Source: Halobacillus litoralis (GTDB lineage: Bacteria > Bacillota > Bacilli > Bacillales > Halobacillaceae). From it: a stretch of DNA of 64,000 nucleotides. The notes under the pieces were generated by a model, which saw only the letters and a list, made by a program, of their open reading frames with translations, made no database searches and was not told the origin of the DNA. Shown piece by piece: positions 8,782-18,705 of this stretch; the first letter of the stretch is position 1, and every line of letters starts with the position of its first letter. Where the stretch lies: the NCBI RefSeq assembly GCF_020524025.1, contig NZ_JAIVKN010000003.1:124001-188000 (forward strand), in the 5' to 3' direction. The position numbers and the translations under genes were made by a program.

Positions 8782-10203
8782 TTATCCGTGGATTTGATTA
8801 CCATCAACAGCCATAGCCGCTTCTCCAATTGCTTCGGCTAACGTGGGGTGTGGATGAATGCTTTCTGCAATTTCCCATGGAGTCGCATCGAGGACTTTGG
8901 CAAGCCCAGCCTCTGAAATCATATCGGTGACGTGTGGTCCTACCATGTGAACACCAAGTAAATCATCTGTTTTTTTGTCAGCAATTATTTTCACAAAACC
9001 TTCTGTTTCTCCGTAGACAAGTGCTTTTCCTATGGCCTTAAATGGAAACTTTCCAACTTTGATATCGAATCCTTTTTCTTTTGCAGCAGATTCAGTCAAT
9101 CCCAAGCTGGCTACTTCCGGATTTGAATAAATGCAGGTAGGCACTTGTTCCGGATCCATAGGGTGCGGCGATCCATCTGCCATATGTTCTACTGCTATGA
9201 TACCCTCATGCGAAGCTACGTGGGCAAGCTGCATACCACCAATGACATCACCAATGGCATAAATATGGCTTTCTTTTGTTTGGTAGAATTTATTAGTCTG
9301 TATGAACCCATTTTCCACTTGAATATCTGTATTCTCCAAACCAATATTGGTGACATTTGCTGATCGTCCAACCGAAACCAGCATGCGGGACGCTTGGTAG
9401 CTTACCGTTTCCCCTTCGACTTCGGCTTTAATGGAAATTCCATTATTTTTCTCAAGAGAGTCAGGAAGAACTTTGGCATTTGTCACGACCTCGACACCTT
9501 TACTTTTCATTTGTTTCATCATTTCCCTGGAAATGTCTTGATCTTCCGTCGGCAGTATATGAGGAAGATATTCAAGAACAGTCACCTTCACCCCAAAATC
9601 TGCAAGCATTGATGCCCATTCGATCCCTATGACTCCGCCTCCAACAATAACGATGGATTCAGGCAGCTCATCCATAAATAAAGCTTCGTCTGAAGTCATA
9701 ACATATTCCCCATCAATCTCAAGACCAGGGAGGGATTTTGGGCTAGAGCCTGTAGCAACGAGGACATTTTTAGGAATCAGCATCTCGTTTTCTTCCCCAT
9801 TGTTCATTTCTACCGATATTGTCCCAGCTGTAGGAGAGAAAATAGACGGTCCAAGAATCCGGCCAAATCCTTCATAAACATCGATTTTCCCTTTTTTCAT
9901 AAGACCCTGAACACCCTTATGTAATGTATCAACAACTGATTGTTTTCTTTCTTGTACTTTTGCGAAATTCAATGTAGGCGCTTCCGTGGTAACACCAAAA
10001 CGATCTGCTTCTTTGGTCTGGCGGAATACTTCCGCACTACGAAGCAGTGCTTTTGAAGGGATACATCCACGATGAAGACACGTACCACCGAGCTCCCGCT
10101 TTTCTACAATTGCAGTTTTAAGTCCAAGTTTCGAAGCACGAATGGCGGCTACATAACCGCCAGTTCCTCCTCCGAGAACGACCAAATCGTACTCCTGTGC
10201 CAA
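8782..10203 (-). CDS. lpdV: Dihydrolipoyl dehydrogenase (E3) of the bkd complex
   Basis: 473 aa. This FAD enzyme reoxidises the lipoyl group of BkdB with NAD. Motifs: FAD-binding GGGTGGYVAAIRA (about 10-22), redox disulfide GGTCLHRGCIPSK, NAD-binding VGGGVIGIEW, and the C-terminal HPHPTL with the catalytic His. A TTG at 10203 is chosen because AAGGAG lies 8 nt upstream and it gives the family N-terminus AQEYDLVVLGG; a GTG three codons earlier sits too close to that site. It lies between buk and bkdAA. Confidence 0.95.
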   Translation of the reverse strand: MAQEYDLVVLGGGTGGYVAAIRASKLGLKTAIVEKRELGGTCLHRGCIPSKALLRSAEVFRQTKEADRFGVTTEAPTLNFAKVQERKQSVVDTLHKGVQGLMKKGKIDVYEGFGRILGPSIFSPTAGTISVEMNNGEENEMLIPKNVLVATGSSPKSLPGLEIDGEYVMTSDEALFMDELPESIVIVGGGVIGIEWASMLADFGVKVTVLEYLPHILPTEDQDISREMMKQMKSKGVEVVTNAKVLPDSLEKNNGISIKAEVEGETVSYQASRMLVSVGRSANVTNIGLENTDIQVENGFIQTNKFYQTKESHIYAIGDVIGGMQLAHVASHEGIIAVEHMADGSPHPMDPEQVPTCIYSNPEVASLGLTESAAKEKGFDIKVGKFPFKAIGKALVYGETEGFVKIIADKKTDDLLGVHMVGPHVTDMISEAGLAKVLDATPWEIAESIHPHPTLAEAIGEAAMAVDGNQIHG

Positions 10204-10218
10204 TTTGGACACTCCTTC

Positions 10219-11304
10219 CTATTCTTGAAAGTTAGGGTATTGCTTTGGTATTTCTTCATTATTTAAAACTCTTAACGTACCTTCATTTAATGCTTCTAAT
10301 TCATTTTCCCCAGGGTATACAAGCACATCAGCAATCCAGTGAATCCGTTTGGAGATTTCCTCAACAAAGGCTCTGCCATAAGCAAGTCCGCCAGTGAGTA
10401 CGATGGCATCTACTTTCCCTTCCAATACTGCGCTCATACCGGCAATTTCTTTGGCAATTTGATAGGCCATCGCATCAAATACAACTTTAGCTTTGCGATC
10501 GCCATGAGCAATCATCTGCTCTACTTCTCTGGCATCATTTGTATCCAGATATGCCATCAGCCCACCTTGACCAACCAATTTCTTCATGACCTCGTCACGG
10601 TAGTACTGACCTGAAAAACATAGAGAAACAAGATCTCCAGCCGGGACTGTACCTGCTCTTTCTGGAGAAAAAGGTCCATCCCCGTGCAAACCATTATTTA
10701 CGTCTACAACACGTCCTCCGATATGAGCACCTACAGTAATCCCCCCACCCATGTGGGTAACGATTAACCTTGCGTCCTTGTATGATTTCTGTAGTTCATT
10801 CGCGGCCCGTCTTGCTACAGCTTTTTGATTCAAGGCATGAAAAATACTTTTTCGTGGAATTTCAGGAACCCCGGATACACGAGCAAGTTCCTGTAATTCA
10901 TCTACAACAACCGGATCAACTATATAGGCTCCGATATTAAGACTTTTTGCAATTTCATGTGCAATGATGCCCCCAAGATTTGATGCATGTTCACCATTAT
11001 AGCCATTTTTCAAATCTTCAAGCATCGCTTCATTTACTTCATACGTGCCACCTTCAATAGGGCGAAGCAGTCCGCCCCGTCCACAGACAGCACTCAGCTT
11101 GCTAATATTAATTCCTTCCTGATCAAGTTCATCAAGAATGACATGTTTACGAAATTCATATTGATCAATGATTCGTTTATATTGATTGATTTCTTCCCCG
11201 CTGTGACGGATGGTCTTTTCAAAGACCACTTCCTGATCATCAAAAACCCCGATCTTAGTAGAGGTTGAACCGGGGTTGATGACAAGAATACGTTGTGTAC
11301 CCAA
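10219..11304 (-). CDS. buk: Butyrate (branched-chain fatty acid) kinase
   Basis: 361 aa, an ASKHA-fold acetokinase family member. It converts branched acyl phosphates made by Ptb to free acids with ATP formation. The phosphate-binding N-terminus [14 protein letters not shown], the catalytic HMGGGI region (about 180) and the C-terminal TGGLAYG are seen. It lies 15 bp after bcd, within the bkd operon. Confidence 0.95.
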   Translation of the reverse strand: MGTQRILVINPGSTSTKIGVFDDQEVVFEKTIRHSGEEINQYKRIIDQYEFRKHVILDELDQEGINISKLSAVCGRGGLLRPIEGGTYEVNEAMLEDLKNGYNGEHASNLGGIIAHEIAKSLNIGAYIVDPVVVDELQELARVSGVPEIPRKSIFHALNQKAVARRAANELQKSYKDARLIVTHMGGGITVGAHIGGRVVDVNNGLHGDGPFSPERAGTVPAGDLVSLCFSGQYYRDEVMKKLVGQGGLMAYLDTNDAREVEQMIAHGDRKAKVVFDAMAYQIAKEIAGMSAVLEGKVDAIVLTGGLAYGRAFVEEISKRIHWIADVLVYPGENELEALNEGTLRVLNNEEIPKQYPNFQE

Positions 11305-11318
11305 ATCCTAAACCCCCG

Positions 11319-12422
11319 TTATCCGTTCTGTTTTCTACTCAAAATATGTTGACCGTTCTGGAGAAACTGACTACGTGAACGACGCATGCGCTCGATTCGC
11401 TCTTCAGCCATACGATCGGCTGCAAGATATGTTGGAATATCATCGCGGCGTGAAATCTCAAACACACGGCTTACGTTATCGTAAATAGTTTCCACACGCT
11501 TCATCGCGCGGTCTTTGTTATACCCGTGAAGTTCATCAGCTACGTTGATTACTCCCCCTGCATTGATAACATAGTCAGGTGTATAGACGATTCCTTTTTC
11601 ATGAAGAGTATCGCCGTGTTTGGTTTCTTTCAACTGATTATTTGCTGCCCCAGCAATAACTTTTGCTTTTAGTTGAGGGATTGTCTCATCATTAATGGTT
11701 GCACCAAGGGCACATGGAGCATAAATATCACAATCAACACTGTAAATATCATCAGGCTCTACCGCTGTAGCACCAAATTCCTCAACAGCACGCTGTACAG
11801 CTTCCTTATTGATGTCTGTGACAATCAAATTTGCCCCTTCTTCATGAAGGTGACGGCACAGGGTGAAAGCTACGTTCCCAACCCCTTGAACAGCGACTGT
11901 TTTTCCTTCAAGAGAATCGGAACCAAATCCTTCTTTTGCGGCTGCTTTCATTCCACGGTATACGCCATAAGCCGTGACAGGGGAAGGATCACCTGAAGAA
12001 CCAAAAGCAGGAGAGATTCCTGTAACATAGTCCGTTTCTTCGTGAATCAAGTCCATATCCTGGACTGTTGTCCCCACATCTTCTGCTGTAATATAACGTC
12101 CGTTCAAGCCTTGAATGTAACGTCCAAAGGCACGGAACAATTCTTCATTTTTGTCTTGCTTAGGGTCACCGATAATTACGGTCTTACCGCCACCAAGGTT
12201 TAGACCAGCAGCTGCATTTTTGTACGTCATCCCCTTCGCAAGACGAAGTGCATCTTCGACAGCTTCGTCTTCTGTTGCATACGTCCACATACGAGTTCCA
12301 CCGAGAGCCGGTCCTAAAGTCGTATCATGAATAGCAATAATGGCTTTTAATCCAGATTGCTCATCCTGACAGAAGACCAATTGTTCGTAATCATATTCTT
12401 TCATATAGCTGAAAATTTTCAT
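11319..12422 (-). CDS. bcd: Leucine/valine dehydrogenase (NAD)
   Basis: 367 aa. It oxidatively deaminates Leu, Val and Ile to the 2-oxoacids used by the Bkd complex. It is a Glu/Leu/Phe/Val dehydrogenase family protein: the substrate-binding GGTRMW and the Gly-rich [11 protein letters not shown] with the catalytic Lys, then the Rossmann NAD site [11 protein letters not shown] (about 185). The length matches Bacillus leucine dehydrogenases (364-374 aa). It lies 12 bp after ptb. Confidence 0.95.
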   Translation of the reverse strand: MKIFSYMKEYDYEQLVFCQDEQSGLKAIIAIHDTTLGPALGGTRMWTYATEDEAVEDALRLAKGMTYKNAAAGLNLGGGKTVIIGDPKQDKNEELFRAFGRYIQGLNGRYITAEDVGTTVQDMDLIHEETDYVTGISPAFGSSGDPSPVTAYGVYRGMKAAAKEGFGSDSLEGKTVAVQGVGNVAFTLCRHLHEEGANLIVTDINKEAVQRAVEEFGATAVEPDDIYSVDCDIYAPCALGATINDETIPQLKAKVIAGAANNQLKETKHGDTLHEKGIVYTPDYVINAGGVINVADELHGYNKDRAMKRVETIYDNVSRVFEISRRDDIPTYLAADRMAEERIERMRRSRSQFLQNGQHILSRKQNG

Positions 12423-12434
12423 GTTTATTTCCTC

Positions 12435-13337
12435 CTAGGATTGACTGGCTTTTAAAGCTAATGCCAGTGAATAAATTTTATTTTCTGCATCATCTGCCCT
12501 TGATGTTAAAACAATAGGGGCTTGAGCACCACTGATCACTCCCGCTACTTTAGCCTGGGCAAAATATATAAATGATTTATATAAAGCATTGGCTACTTCA
12601 ATGGTAGGAACAACCAATATATCAGCGTTGCCTGCCACTTCTGATTGGACACCTTTTTGTTTGGCAGCTTTTTGATCTACAGCATTATCAAAGGCCAGAG
12701 GCCCATCTACAACACACCCTTTGATCTGCCCCCTACGGTTCATTTGGGTAAGGAGTGCTGCATCCTGTGTAGCCTTCATAGCTGGATTAACTACTTCCAC
12801 AGCCGCCAGGGGAGCCACCTTCGGATATTCCCAGCCAGCCTTGTGAGCTACTTCTACAGCATTGTTGATAATTTGAACCTTTTCTTCCAGTGTAGGTTCA
12901 ATGTTCATCGCCGCATCAGTTAAGAAAGTCATCTTCTCTCTTCCTGGTATTTCAAATAAAGCAACATGAGATAATACGGAACTCTTCCTGAGGCCGTAAT
13001 CCTTATTTAAGACGGCTCTCAACAAAGTTTTTGTATCAATATGCCCTTTCATAACAACATCTGCCCTGCCATCTTTCACTTCCTTCACTGCCGTGCCTGC
13101 GCAGTTCTGTATAGAAGCTGAAATGACTTCGACCCCCTTTTGATCGAGGTCCAGTTCTACGTCCAGAGCGAGTCTCTTTATCTCTTCATGATTACCAACA
13201 AGTGCAAAATGGGCAATCCCGGATTCTAAAGACATTTTTACAGCTTTTAAAACTTCAGTGTCTGCTGCTTGTGCTACTGCAACCGTTTTTCGTTTTGAAC
13301 GATCAACCGCTTGTACTAAGTCATCTAATGTTTTCAT
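12435..13337 (-). CDS. ptb: Phosphate butyryltransferase (branched acyl-CoA)
   Basis: 300 aa, the same size as B. subtilis Ptb. It converts branched acyl-CoA plus phosphate to acyl phosphate, the substrate of Buk. Phosphotransacetylase fold; the C-terminal VVPTIEVANALYKSFIYFA and VLTSRAD segments are typical. Start: the frame extends to 13355, but GAGGTGA precedes the ATG at 13337, and the sigma-54 promoter predicts transcription starting near 13353, which rules out the longer start. First gene of the bkd operon. Confidence 0.94.
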   Translation of the reverse strand: MKTLDDLVQAVDRSKRKTVAVAQAADTEVLKAVKMSLESGIAHFALVGNHEEIKRLALDVELDLDQKGVEVISASIQNCAGTAVKEVKDGRADVVMKGHIDTKTLLRAVLNKDYGLRKSSVLSHVALFEIPGREKMTFLTDAAMNIEPTLEEKVQIINNAVEVAHKAGWEYPKVAPLAAVEVVNPAMKATQDAALLTQMNRRGQIKGCVVDGPLAFDNAVDQKAAKQKGVQSEVAGNADILVVPTIEVANALYKSFIYFAQAKVAGVISGAQAPIVLTSRADDAENKIYSLALALKASQS

Positions 13338-13362
13338 GTTGTCACCTCGTCCCATTTATCAT

Positions 13363-13380
13363 AAGCAAGAATCGTGCCAA
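13363..13380 (-). promoter_or_regulatory. Sigma-54 (-24/-12) promoter of the bkd operon
   Basis: Minus strand TTGGCACGATTCTTGCTT matches the sigma-54 consensus TGGCAC-N5-TTGCW exactly in the -24 GG and -12 GC elements and their spacing. The predicted start (near 13353) leaves about a 16-nt leader to the ptb ATG at 13337. The upstream neighbour bkdR encodes a sigma-54 activator. Confidence 0.92.
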
Positions 13381-13423
13381 TTACTTTCCATTATAAAAAG
13401 CACTCATAGCAATAATCCACCAT

Positions 13424-13437
13424 TGCAATTCTTTGCA
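13424..13437. promoter_or_regulatory. Candidate BkdR upstream activating site
   Basis: The palindrome TGCAATTCTTTGCA (TGCAA-N4-TTGCA) lies about 50 bp upstream of the sigma-54 promoter, beside the bkdR stop codon. A nearly identical palindrome precedes bkdR itself. Assignment to BkdR is inference. Confidence 0.5.
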
Positions 13438-15513
13438 TTATGAAAATTCCTGCATGCTATCTTTGTCTAAATTGTATTTCTCTAATTTATAGTAGAGGTT
13501 TCTTATTGACACCCCGAGTGCTTTAGCTGTCTGGGTCTTATTGAAATTATGTGACCGATAAGCATCTGCAAGCAGCTTCTTTTCGTATTCATCAACAGCC
13601 TGTTGAAGGGTTTCCCCAAGCCAGGGGCTCTGTTTATCTGGATGCCTTCGATCTATTGATGTTTTTTGAAGGTGAAGCAAATGCTCAGGTCTTATCGTAT
13701 CTTCCATATTCTCCATATAAATCATAGCCCGGCCTATAATGTTTTCAAGCTCTCTTACATTCCCGGGCCACTCATAATCCTTTAACTTCTGGAAGGCCTC
13801 ATCATTGAGAGAGGTCACATGACGACCATAATCTTCATTTAGTTTCTGGATAAGATGCTGTGTTAGTAAATAAATATCTTCTTTTCGCTCACGAAGAGGG
13901 GGGATATAAATCGGCAGACGGTTGAGACGGTAGTATAAGTCTTCCCTGAAAATTTTGTTCATGATTGCTTTCTCCAAATTTACATTCGTTGCTGCAATTA
14001 CTCTGACATCTACATGAACTGGCTTTGTTCCGCCGACACGGATGATTTCATTTTCCTGCAGCACACGCAGAAGCTTAGCTTGCATTGGCAGCGTTAATTC
14101 TCCAATTTCATCAAGGAAGATGCTTCCATAATTGGCTTCCTCAAACAGCCCTTTTTTCCCACCGCGCTTAGCACCTGAAAATGCACCATCTTCATATCCA
14201 AACAATTCACTCTCTAACAAGGATTCTGCTATTGCCGCACAGTTGACGCGGATAAACTTATTATGACGCCGCTTGCTTTCGTTATGAATCGCATGAGCAA
14301 ATAGTTCCTTGCCTGTTCCCGATTCACCTCTCAAAAGTACACTGGCAGGCGTCCGCGCTCCAACTTTCGCCTGTTCTAAAGCAAGGGTCATCTCAGGAGA
14401 ATCCCCGATGATATCATCAAAAGTATACTTTGCTTCAAGGCTGCGAATGATCTGCCGGGCTCGTTTCAGCTCACTTGTAAGAGACTGTATTTCAGATACA
14501 TCGTGAAGAACACCGACACTTCCTTTTAACTTGCCGTCTACAATGACGGGGGCCACATTGACAACGACGTCTTTCTTTAAAGGGCCCACTTCCATGCGTA
14601 CACCACGAACAGGCCTCCTTGTCCGTAAAACCTGCATATGCATACTTTCACCCTCAGATATGTCAACGGTTGCAGGTTTTCCTACAATTTCTTCCTCTGA
14701 TAACCCTGTAATTCTAGTGTAGGCAGGATTAACCATTAAACCGCTTCCATTCTCATCAACCACAGTGATGGCTTCATCTGAAGAATGGATGATAGCCTCC
14801 AGCATTGTCTTCACTTCTTTTAAGTCGGTAATCTCTTCAGCCAAGTCAACAACTTCAGTAATGTCTTTAAATACCGCATAAGCTCCAATTACTCTCTGGT
14901 CATGTCCAATCATGGGAATACGCGTTGTAATGACTTTTTTTCCATTTTCAAGTTCCAGTTTCTGATTAACTTCTTCTTTTTTAGAAGCCAATATTTTAGG
15001 GAGTCTTGACGTCGGTATAACCTCATTAACTTTGCGGCCTATAATAGAAGACTTTTTACTGCCTGTAATCCGTTCAGCACTTCGATTAACAAAAGTAATC
15101 GTTTCATGATTATCGATTACAATCATGCCATCATGGATACTGTTTAGGATAAGATGTTGGTTTTCAGTCTGCTGTTTTAACTCCTGAACAAGTGATTCTT
15201 TTTCTTCTAACAGCTCAGCTGTTACATAAGCCACGGACCCTGGAATTATGACTGTTGACCGTTTCCTGCTTTCCCGTATAGCCTGGAAGACCTCTTCTTC
15301 TCCTGTCGCTTCTATGACGATGTCAATATCTTTATGTATCCAGTCTTCCCAATATTGATCAGTTGCAATGCCTAAATCCTTCGCAAGTGTTAACCCTGAC
15401 GCACCAGGATTAATATCCGTAACTGCTACAACCTGCATCCTGTCCATTTTTTTCAGCAGCTTCAATAAGGCGGTTCCACCCTTCCCTGCCCCAACAATCA
15501 GCACACGTTTCAT
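13438..15513 (-). CDS. bkdR: Sigma-54-dependent transcriptional activator of branched-chain amino-acid degradation
   Basis: 691 aa. It activates the bkd operon at its -24/-12 promoter. Architecture: an N-terminal Rossmann-like domain (1-110, [17 protein letters not shown]), a coiled linker, two PAS domains (about 115-225 and 235-345), the AAA+ domain (about 365-595) with Walker A GESGTGKE and the sigma-54 contact loop GAFSGA (usually GAFTGA), then a Fis-type HTH (about 640-685, [20 protein letters not shown]). The Rossmann domain suggests sensing of a nucleotide or CoA ligand. There is no terminator between bkdR and ptb, so readthrough into bkd is possible. Confidence 0.93.
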   Translation of the reverse strand: MKRVLIVGAGKGGTALLKLLKKMDRMQVVAVTDINPGASGLTLAKDLGIATDQYWEDWIHKDIDIVIEATGEEEVFQAIRESRKRSTVIIPGSVAYVTAELLEEKESLVQELKQQTENQHLILNSIHDGMIVIDNHETITFVNRSAERITGSKKSSIIGRKVNEVIPTSRLPKILASKKEEVNQKLELENGKKVITTRIPMIGHDQRVIGAYAVFKDITEVVDLAEEITDLKEVKTMLEAIIHSSDEAITVVDENGSGLMVNPAYTRITGLSEEEIVGKPATVDISEGESMHMQVLRTRRPVRGVRMEVGPLKKDVVVNVAPVIVDGKLKGSVGVLHDVSEIQSLTSELKRARQIIRSLEAKYTFDDIIGDSPEMTLALEQAKVGARTPASVLLRGESGTGKELFAHAIHNESKRRHNKFIRVNCAAIAESLLESELFGYEDGAFSGAKRGGKKGLFEEANYGSIFLDEIGELTLPMQAKLLRVLQENEIIRVGGTKPVHVDVRVIAATNVNLEKAIMNKIFREDLYYRLNRLPIYIPPLRERKEDIYLLTQHLIQKLNEDYGRHVTSLNDEAFQKLKDYEWPGNVRELENIIGRAMIYMENMEDTIRPEHLLHLQKTSIDRRHPDKQSPWLGETLQQAVDEYEKKLLADAYRSHNFNKTQTAKALGVSIRNLYYKLEKYNLDKDSMQEFS

Positions 15514-15525
15514 TTCACCACACCC

Positions 15526-15539
15526 TGCAATATTTTGCG
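15526..15539. promoter_or_regulatory. Candidate BkdR autoregulatory site
   Basis: TGCAATATTTTGCG, a one-mismatch copy of the TGCAA-N4-TTGCA palindrome found upstream of ptb. It lies 13 bp before the bkdR ATG and over the predicted bkdR transcription start, a position suited to autorepression. Confidence 0.4.
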
Positions 15540-15546
15540 TAATTTA

Positions 15547-15575
15547 ATCGTATCCTAATCTGCATGTTTTAGCAA
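15547..15575 (-). promoter_or_regulatory. Predicted sigma-A promoter of bkdR
   Basis: Minus strand -35 TTGCTA (15570-15575), 17-bp spacer, -10 TACGAT (15547-15552). Confidence 0.5.
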
Positions 15576-15586
15576 GCATTGCAATG

Positions 15587-15615
15587 TTCACTCTTCCTGC
15601 CCCATTTGATATACT
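15587..15615 (+). promoter_or_regulatory. Predicted sigma-A promoter of yqzF
   Basis: -35 TTCACT (15587-15592), 17-bp spacer, -10 TATACT (15610-15615). It is divergent from the bkdR promoter. Confidence 0.45.
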
Positions 15616-15646
15616 TATCATGGATTTAAGAAAAGGAGTTACGCCT

Positions 15647-15892
15647 ATGCGACTAATCGCTTTACTATTATTAGTTACCCCTGGTATATTGGCCGTTTAT
15701 GGAATTAAATTAGTTCGTGACGCGCTTTTTGGTGAATTTCACCAATATTTCTTTCACATAGCCATTCAAGGCATTGCCGGTTTACTATTCGTAATTGGTG
15801 GACTTGCCTTTATCGGTGGTTTTATCCTGCATAGAGACCGCAAGAGAAACTTGACCAAAGGAAGATTCAAACAAACCAACCATTCGGAATGA
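15647..15892 (+). CDS. yqzF: DUF2627 small membrane protein (YqzF)
   Basis: 81 aa with two hydrophobic segments (residues 2-20 LIALLLLVTPGILAVYGIKL and about 35-60 IQGIAGLLFVIGGLAFIGGFIL) and a basic C-terminal tail. It matches the DUF2627/YqzF family, which lies next to bkdR in B. subtilis too; its function is unknown. The ATG at 15647 is chosen because AAAGGAG lies 8 nt upstream; the frame itself opens further upstream at 15584, through the promoter. Confidence 0.85.
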   Translation: MRLIALLLLVTPGILAVYGIKLVRDALFGEFHQYFFHIAIQGIAGLLFVIGGLAFIGGFILHRDRKRNLTKGRFKQTNHSE

Positions 15893-15906
15893 AGGAGTTT
15901 TGCTCT

Positions 15907-17814
15907 GTGACAGAGTTTGAAATGTTTAGAAAGCAATATCCATTTGATTTGCTCTCTGAAGAGGAATTTAACGAAGTATTCGGTAAAGCTGTGGTAAGAG
16001 AATTCTCAACAAATGAATTTATTATTCATGAAGACCAGAATGATGACACGATTGACATTCACTTTATGGTATCTGGTCTTGCTAAAAATATTATGCACCG
16101 TTCAAATGGCCGGCAGTTATCTGTCCGCTTTTATTATCCCGGTGATCTTGTTGGTGTCATGATTCTGCTGACCAGCGGAGAAATGAGGTTCTCTGTTCAG
16201 GCCCTGGAACCAATAAAAACGATTTGTTTTGAACGGGAATCTTTTTTGAAGATGATGTCCAACAATAATCATTTTTCAAGAGTGGTCATGGACGGAATCA
16301 GCCATTTAATGAAAAGCCTTTATGATGAAGTCAAATATAAAAGCTCTACAACAGATGACCAGGACGATCGGGAGTTATATAAAAAAAGAGCGGACGCCTA
16401 TATGGAAACCCCGACATTTATTCACCCTGAAGCTTCAATCGAGAAGGCAGCCCGTATGCTTCAACAACAAAAAATTGAAGCTTTAATTGTCAGTGAAGAC
16501 CAGAAAACGATGCTTGGGATGATTGGGTACGGACAAATATTAAAAGCTTATTTTGAGAACGATCACAACAATCCCGTCCGAGCATATATGGCTGAAGAAG
16601 CTTACGAAATTAATGAGCAGGAGTTTATATATGATGCTTTAAGCTATTTAAAACACCATCCGACAGAAATCATCCCTGTACTTCACAAGAACCAGGTTGT
16701 CGGCATTTTAAGACAGTCATCCTTCTTTACAATTAAGAATTCTGTCTACTTTGATCTTACTTACCGTATTTCGAATGCGACCACCATTGATGAAATTAAA
16801 CCTCTGTCTCCAATCTACAATGAACGTTTTCAACAATTTATTAGAAGTTTAATTAAAGATCATATGTTTGCTTATGATATTGCGGAATTGATGACAAATT
16901 ATAACGATCGTATCCACAAACAAGTTGTTCAAATCGCAGAGGACGAAATGATAAAAGAAGGTTATGGGGCACCGCTTGTCAACTATTGTTTCTTAGTAAT
17001 GGGAAGCGAAGGCCGTAAAGAACAGGCCTTTTCTACAGATCAAGATAATGCAATGATATTAGCCAATTATGAAAATTCCAGGCATAAGGTTGAGATTGAG
17101 CGTTATTTTTCCATTTTCACCAAAAAGATTAACGATATGCTCAACGAATGCGGATTCCCTTATTGCACGGGGGGGATTATGGCTAAAGAAGAAAAGTGGA
17201 GACAGCAGACAAGCGAGTGGCACGCAAGCATTGATCGCTGGATCAATAAAATGGATGCTGAAGAAATTCGCGACTTCACAATCTTCATGGATTTCCGTCC
17301 AATTATCGGTGATTACTCTCTTGCCTATGATTTGAAGAAATATGTAACTAAACGTGTACAGAAGTCTTTGAACCTCCATCAGCTGCTTATGAAGGATACA
17401 CTCCGGTTCAGGGTACCTGTTCAACCGTTTGGCCGCATTTCAGGTATAGGCAAAAAACGGACATTAAACTTAAAGAAATCGGCTATAATGCAGATTGTGA
17501 ATGCGGTCCGTATATACAGCATGAAATATGGCATAGAAGAAATCAATACAGTCAACCGCCTTGAAGCACTTGCAGAACAGGAACGCTTTCACCCGAGAGA
17601 TGTCGAGAATGCCAAAACAGCACTTCACCGCCTGATGCTGTTTCGCTTAAAAGAAAATTTAAACCAGTTAAATGATCAGGAAACTCTCTCTAATGATTTA
17701 AAGCTTGGTCCATTAAAAAAAGAAGAACGTCGATCCTTAAGAGAGGCGCTGATCATTGCCAAACGCTTGCAGCAAGTATTGGAACTAAGCTATAACCGAA
17801 ATCGGGTGGTCTGA
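15907..17814 (+). CDS. cNMP-binding / CBS / DUF294 nucleotidyltransferase-like protein
   Basis: About 635 aa. Domains in order: a cyclic-nucleotide-binding-like beta barrel (about 20-140, IHFMVSGLAKNIMHRSNGRQLSVRFYYPGDLVG), paired CBS domains (about 165-285), a DUF294 putative nucleotidyltransferase domain with GSEGRKEQAFSTDQDNA (about 360-378; GS and DxD metal ligands as in GlnD-type enzymes), and a DUF294 C-terminal helical domain. It resembles GlnD-like signal proteins that modify or sense; the target is unknown. A GTG at 15907 with AAGGAG 8 nt upstream is preferred over the ATG at 15889, which overlaps the yqzF stop. The DnaQ-like exonuclease gene overlaps its stop codon (TGATG), so the two are translationally coupled. 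Confidence 0.85.
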   Translation: MTEFEMFRKQYPFDLLSEEEFNEVFGKAVVREFSTNEFIIHEDQNDDTIDIHFMVSGLAKNIMHRSNGRQLSVRFYYPGDLVGVMILLTSGEMRFSVQALEPIKTICFERESFLKMMSNNNHFSRVVMDGISHLMKSLYDEVKYKSSTTDDQDDRELYKKRADAYMETPTFIHPEASIEKAARMLQQQKIEALIVSEDQKTMLGMIGYGQILKAYFENDHNNPVRAYMAEEAYEINEQEFIYDALSYLKHHPTEIIPVLHKNQVVGILRQSSFFTIKNSVYFDLTYRISNATTIDEIKPLSPIYNERFQQFIRSLIKDHMFAYDIAELMTNYNDRIHKQVVQIAEDEMIKEGYGAPLVNYCFLVMGSEGRKEQAFSTDQDNAMILANYENSRHKVEIERYFSIFTKKINDMLNECGFPYCTGGIMAKEEKWRQQTSEWHASIDRWINKMDAEEIRDFTIFMDFRPIIGDYSLAYDLKKYVTKRVQKSLNLHQLLMKDTLRFRVPVQPFGRISGIGKKRTLNLKKSAIMQIVNAVRIYSMKYGIEEINTVNRLEALAEQERFHPRDVENAKTALHRLMLFRLKENLNQLNDQETLSNDLKLGPLKKEERRSLREALIIAKRLQQVLELSYNRNRVV

Positions 17815-18560
17815 TGTTACCAGTTGACTTACAAATCATTAAATACCTACTATTCGAAAAGCCGATGTACTATTTTAAGATCAAACCCTATTTAAAGTGG
17901 AATACTTATCACCAATTAGAGGAACATCTATTAGAATTCGAAAAGCAGCCCGGTTTCCCCGAAAAATCCGTGAAGGATATTGACTACACGATTTTCGACC
18001 TGGAAACAACCGGATTTCTCCCGGAAATCGGTCATGAAATCATTTCAATTGGAGCTATAAGACTCCATGGACTAGATGCCTGTCACAGCAAGAAATTCCA
18101 CCAGGTCATCCGTCCCATTCGACCTGTGAACAATCAAACCCTTAGACTGACAGGGCTGTCCAGAGAGCAGTTAAAGAATGCAAGTCCCTTTATCGATGGG
18201 TTCAGAAACTTTATGGATTTCAGTAAAGGATCCGTTTTAGTAGCCCACCCTGCTAAATTTGATATGAGGTTTCTAAAAGCCATGCTGAAACGATGGCATC
18301 TGCCTGACTATAACCCTCATGTTATTGATTCTCAGCTTATGGCACAGTGGTTACTCCCGAATGTTCGTCATCAACTGGATCCGCTTCTAAAATATGTGGG
18401 CATTGAAAAACGGGATCGACACCATGCCCTTAATGATGCCATTATGACAGCCGAGCTTTTCCGATATTTATTGAACAAAACAGGCGACAATGGTGTCCAT
18501 ACGTTAGGGGATTTAAATAAAAAACTAGAGCAGCAAAAAAATGCGAAGCAGCGGTCATAA
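17814..18560 (+). CDS. DnaQ-like 3'-5' exonuclease domain protein
   Basis: 248 aa. Exonuclease motif I is FDLETTG (about 62-68), motif II HPAKFDMRFL (about 142) and motif III HHALNDAIMTAEL (about 207), giving a complete DEDDh active site. In this family it is usually paired with a cNMP/CBS/DUF294 protein, as here. The N-terminal 50 residues are specific to this subgroup. The start ATG overlaps the preceding stop. The substrate is unknown; a role in DNA or RNA end trimming is inference. Confidence 0.88.
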   Translation: MLPVDLQIIKYLLFEKPMYYFKIKPYLKWNTYHQLEEHLLEFEKQPGFPEKSVKDIDYTIFDLETTGFLPEIGHEIISIGAIRLHGLDACHSKKFHQVIRPIRPVNNQTLRLTGLSREQLKNASPFIDGFRNFMDFSKGSVLVAHPAKFDMRFLKAMLKRWHLPDYNPHVIDSQLMAQWLLPNVRHQLDPLLKYVGIEKRDRHHALNDAIMTAELFRYLLNKTGDNGVHTLGDLNKKLEQQKNAKQRS

Positions 18561-18577
18561 GCTACTTCGCATTTTTA
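18535..18577. terminator. Terminator after the exonuclease gene
   Basis: The stem AAAAAATGCGAAG / CTTCGCATTTTT spans the exonuclease stop codon and sits between convergent transcripts. Confidence 0.75.
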
Positions 18578-18705
18578 TCTTTTATGAGTTCTTCTTCATA
18601 CTTTTATCATTGCAAAATAGTCTATAGATCCAACTCCGTATTATTATGAATGGAGGAGTATCCTCCTCCACAGCCGGGCTTTCAATACAGCCTTATGGAT
18701 AGACC

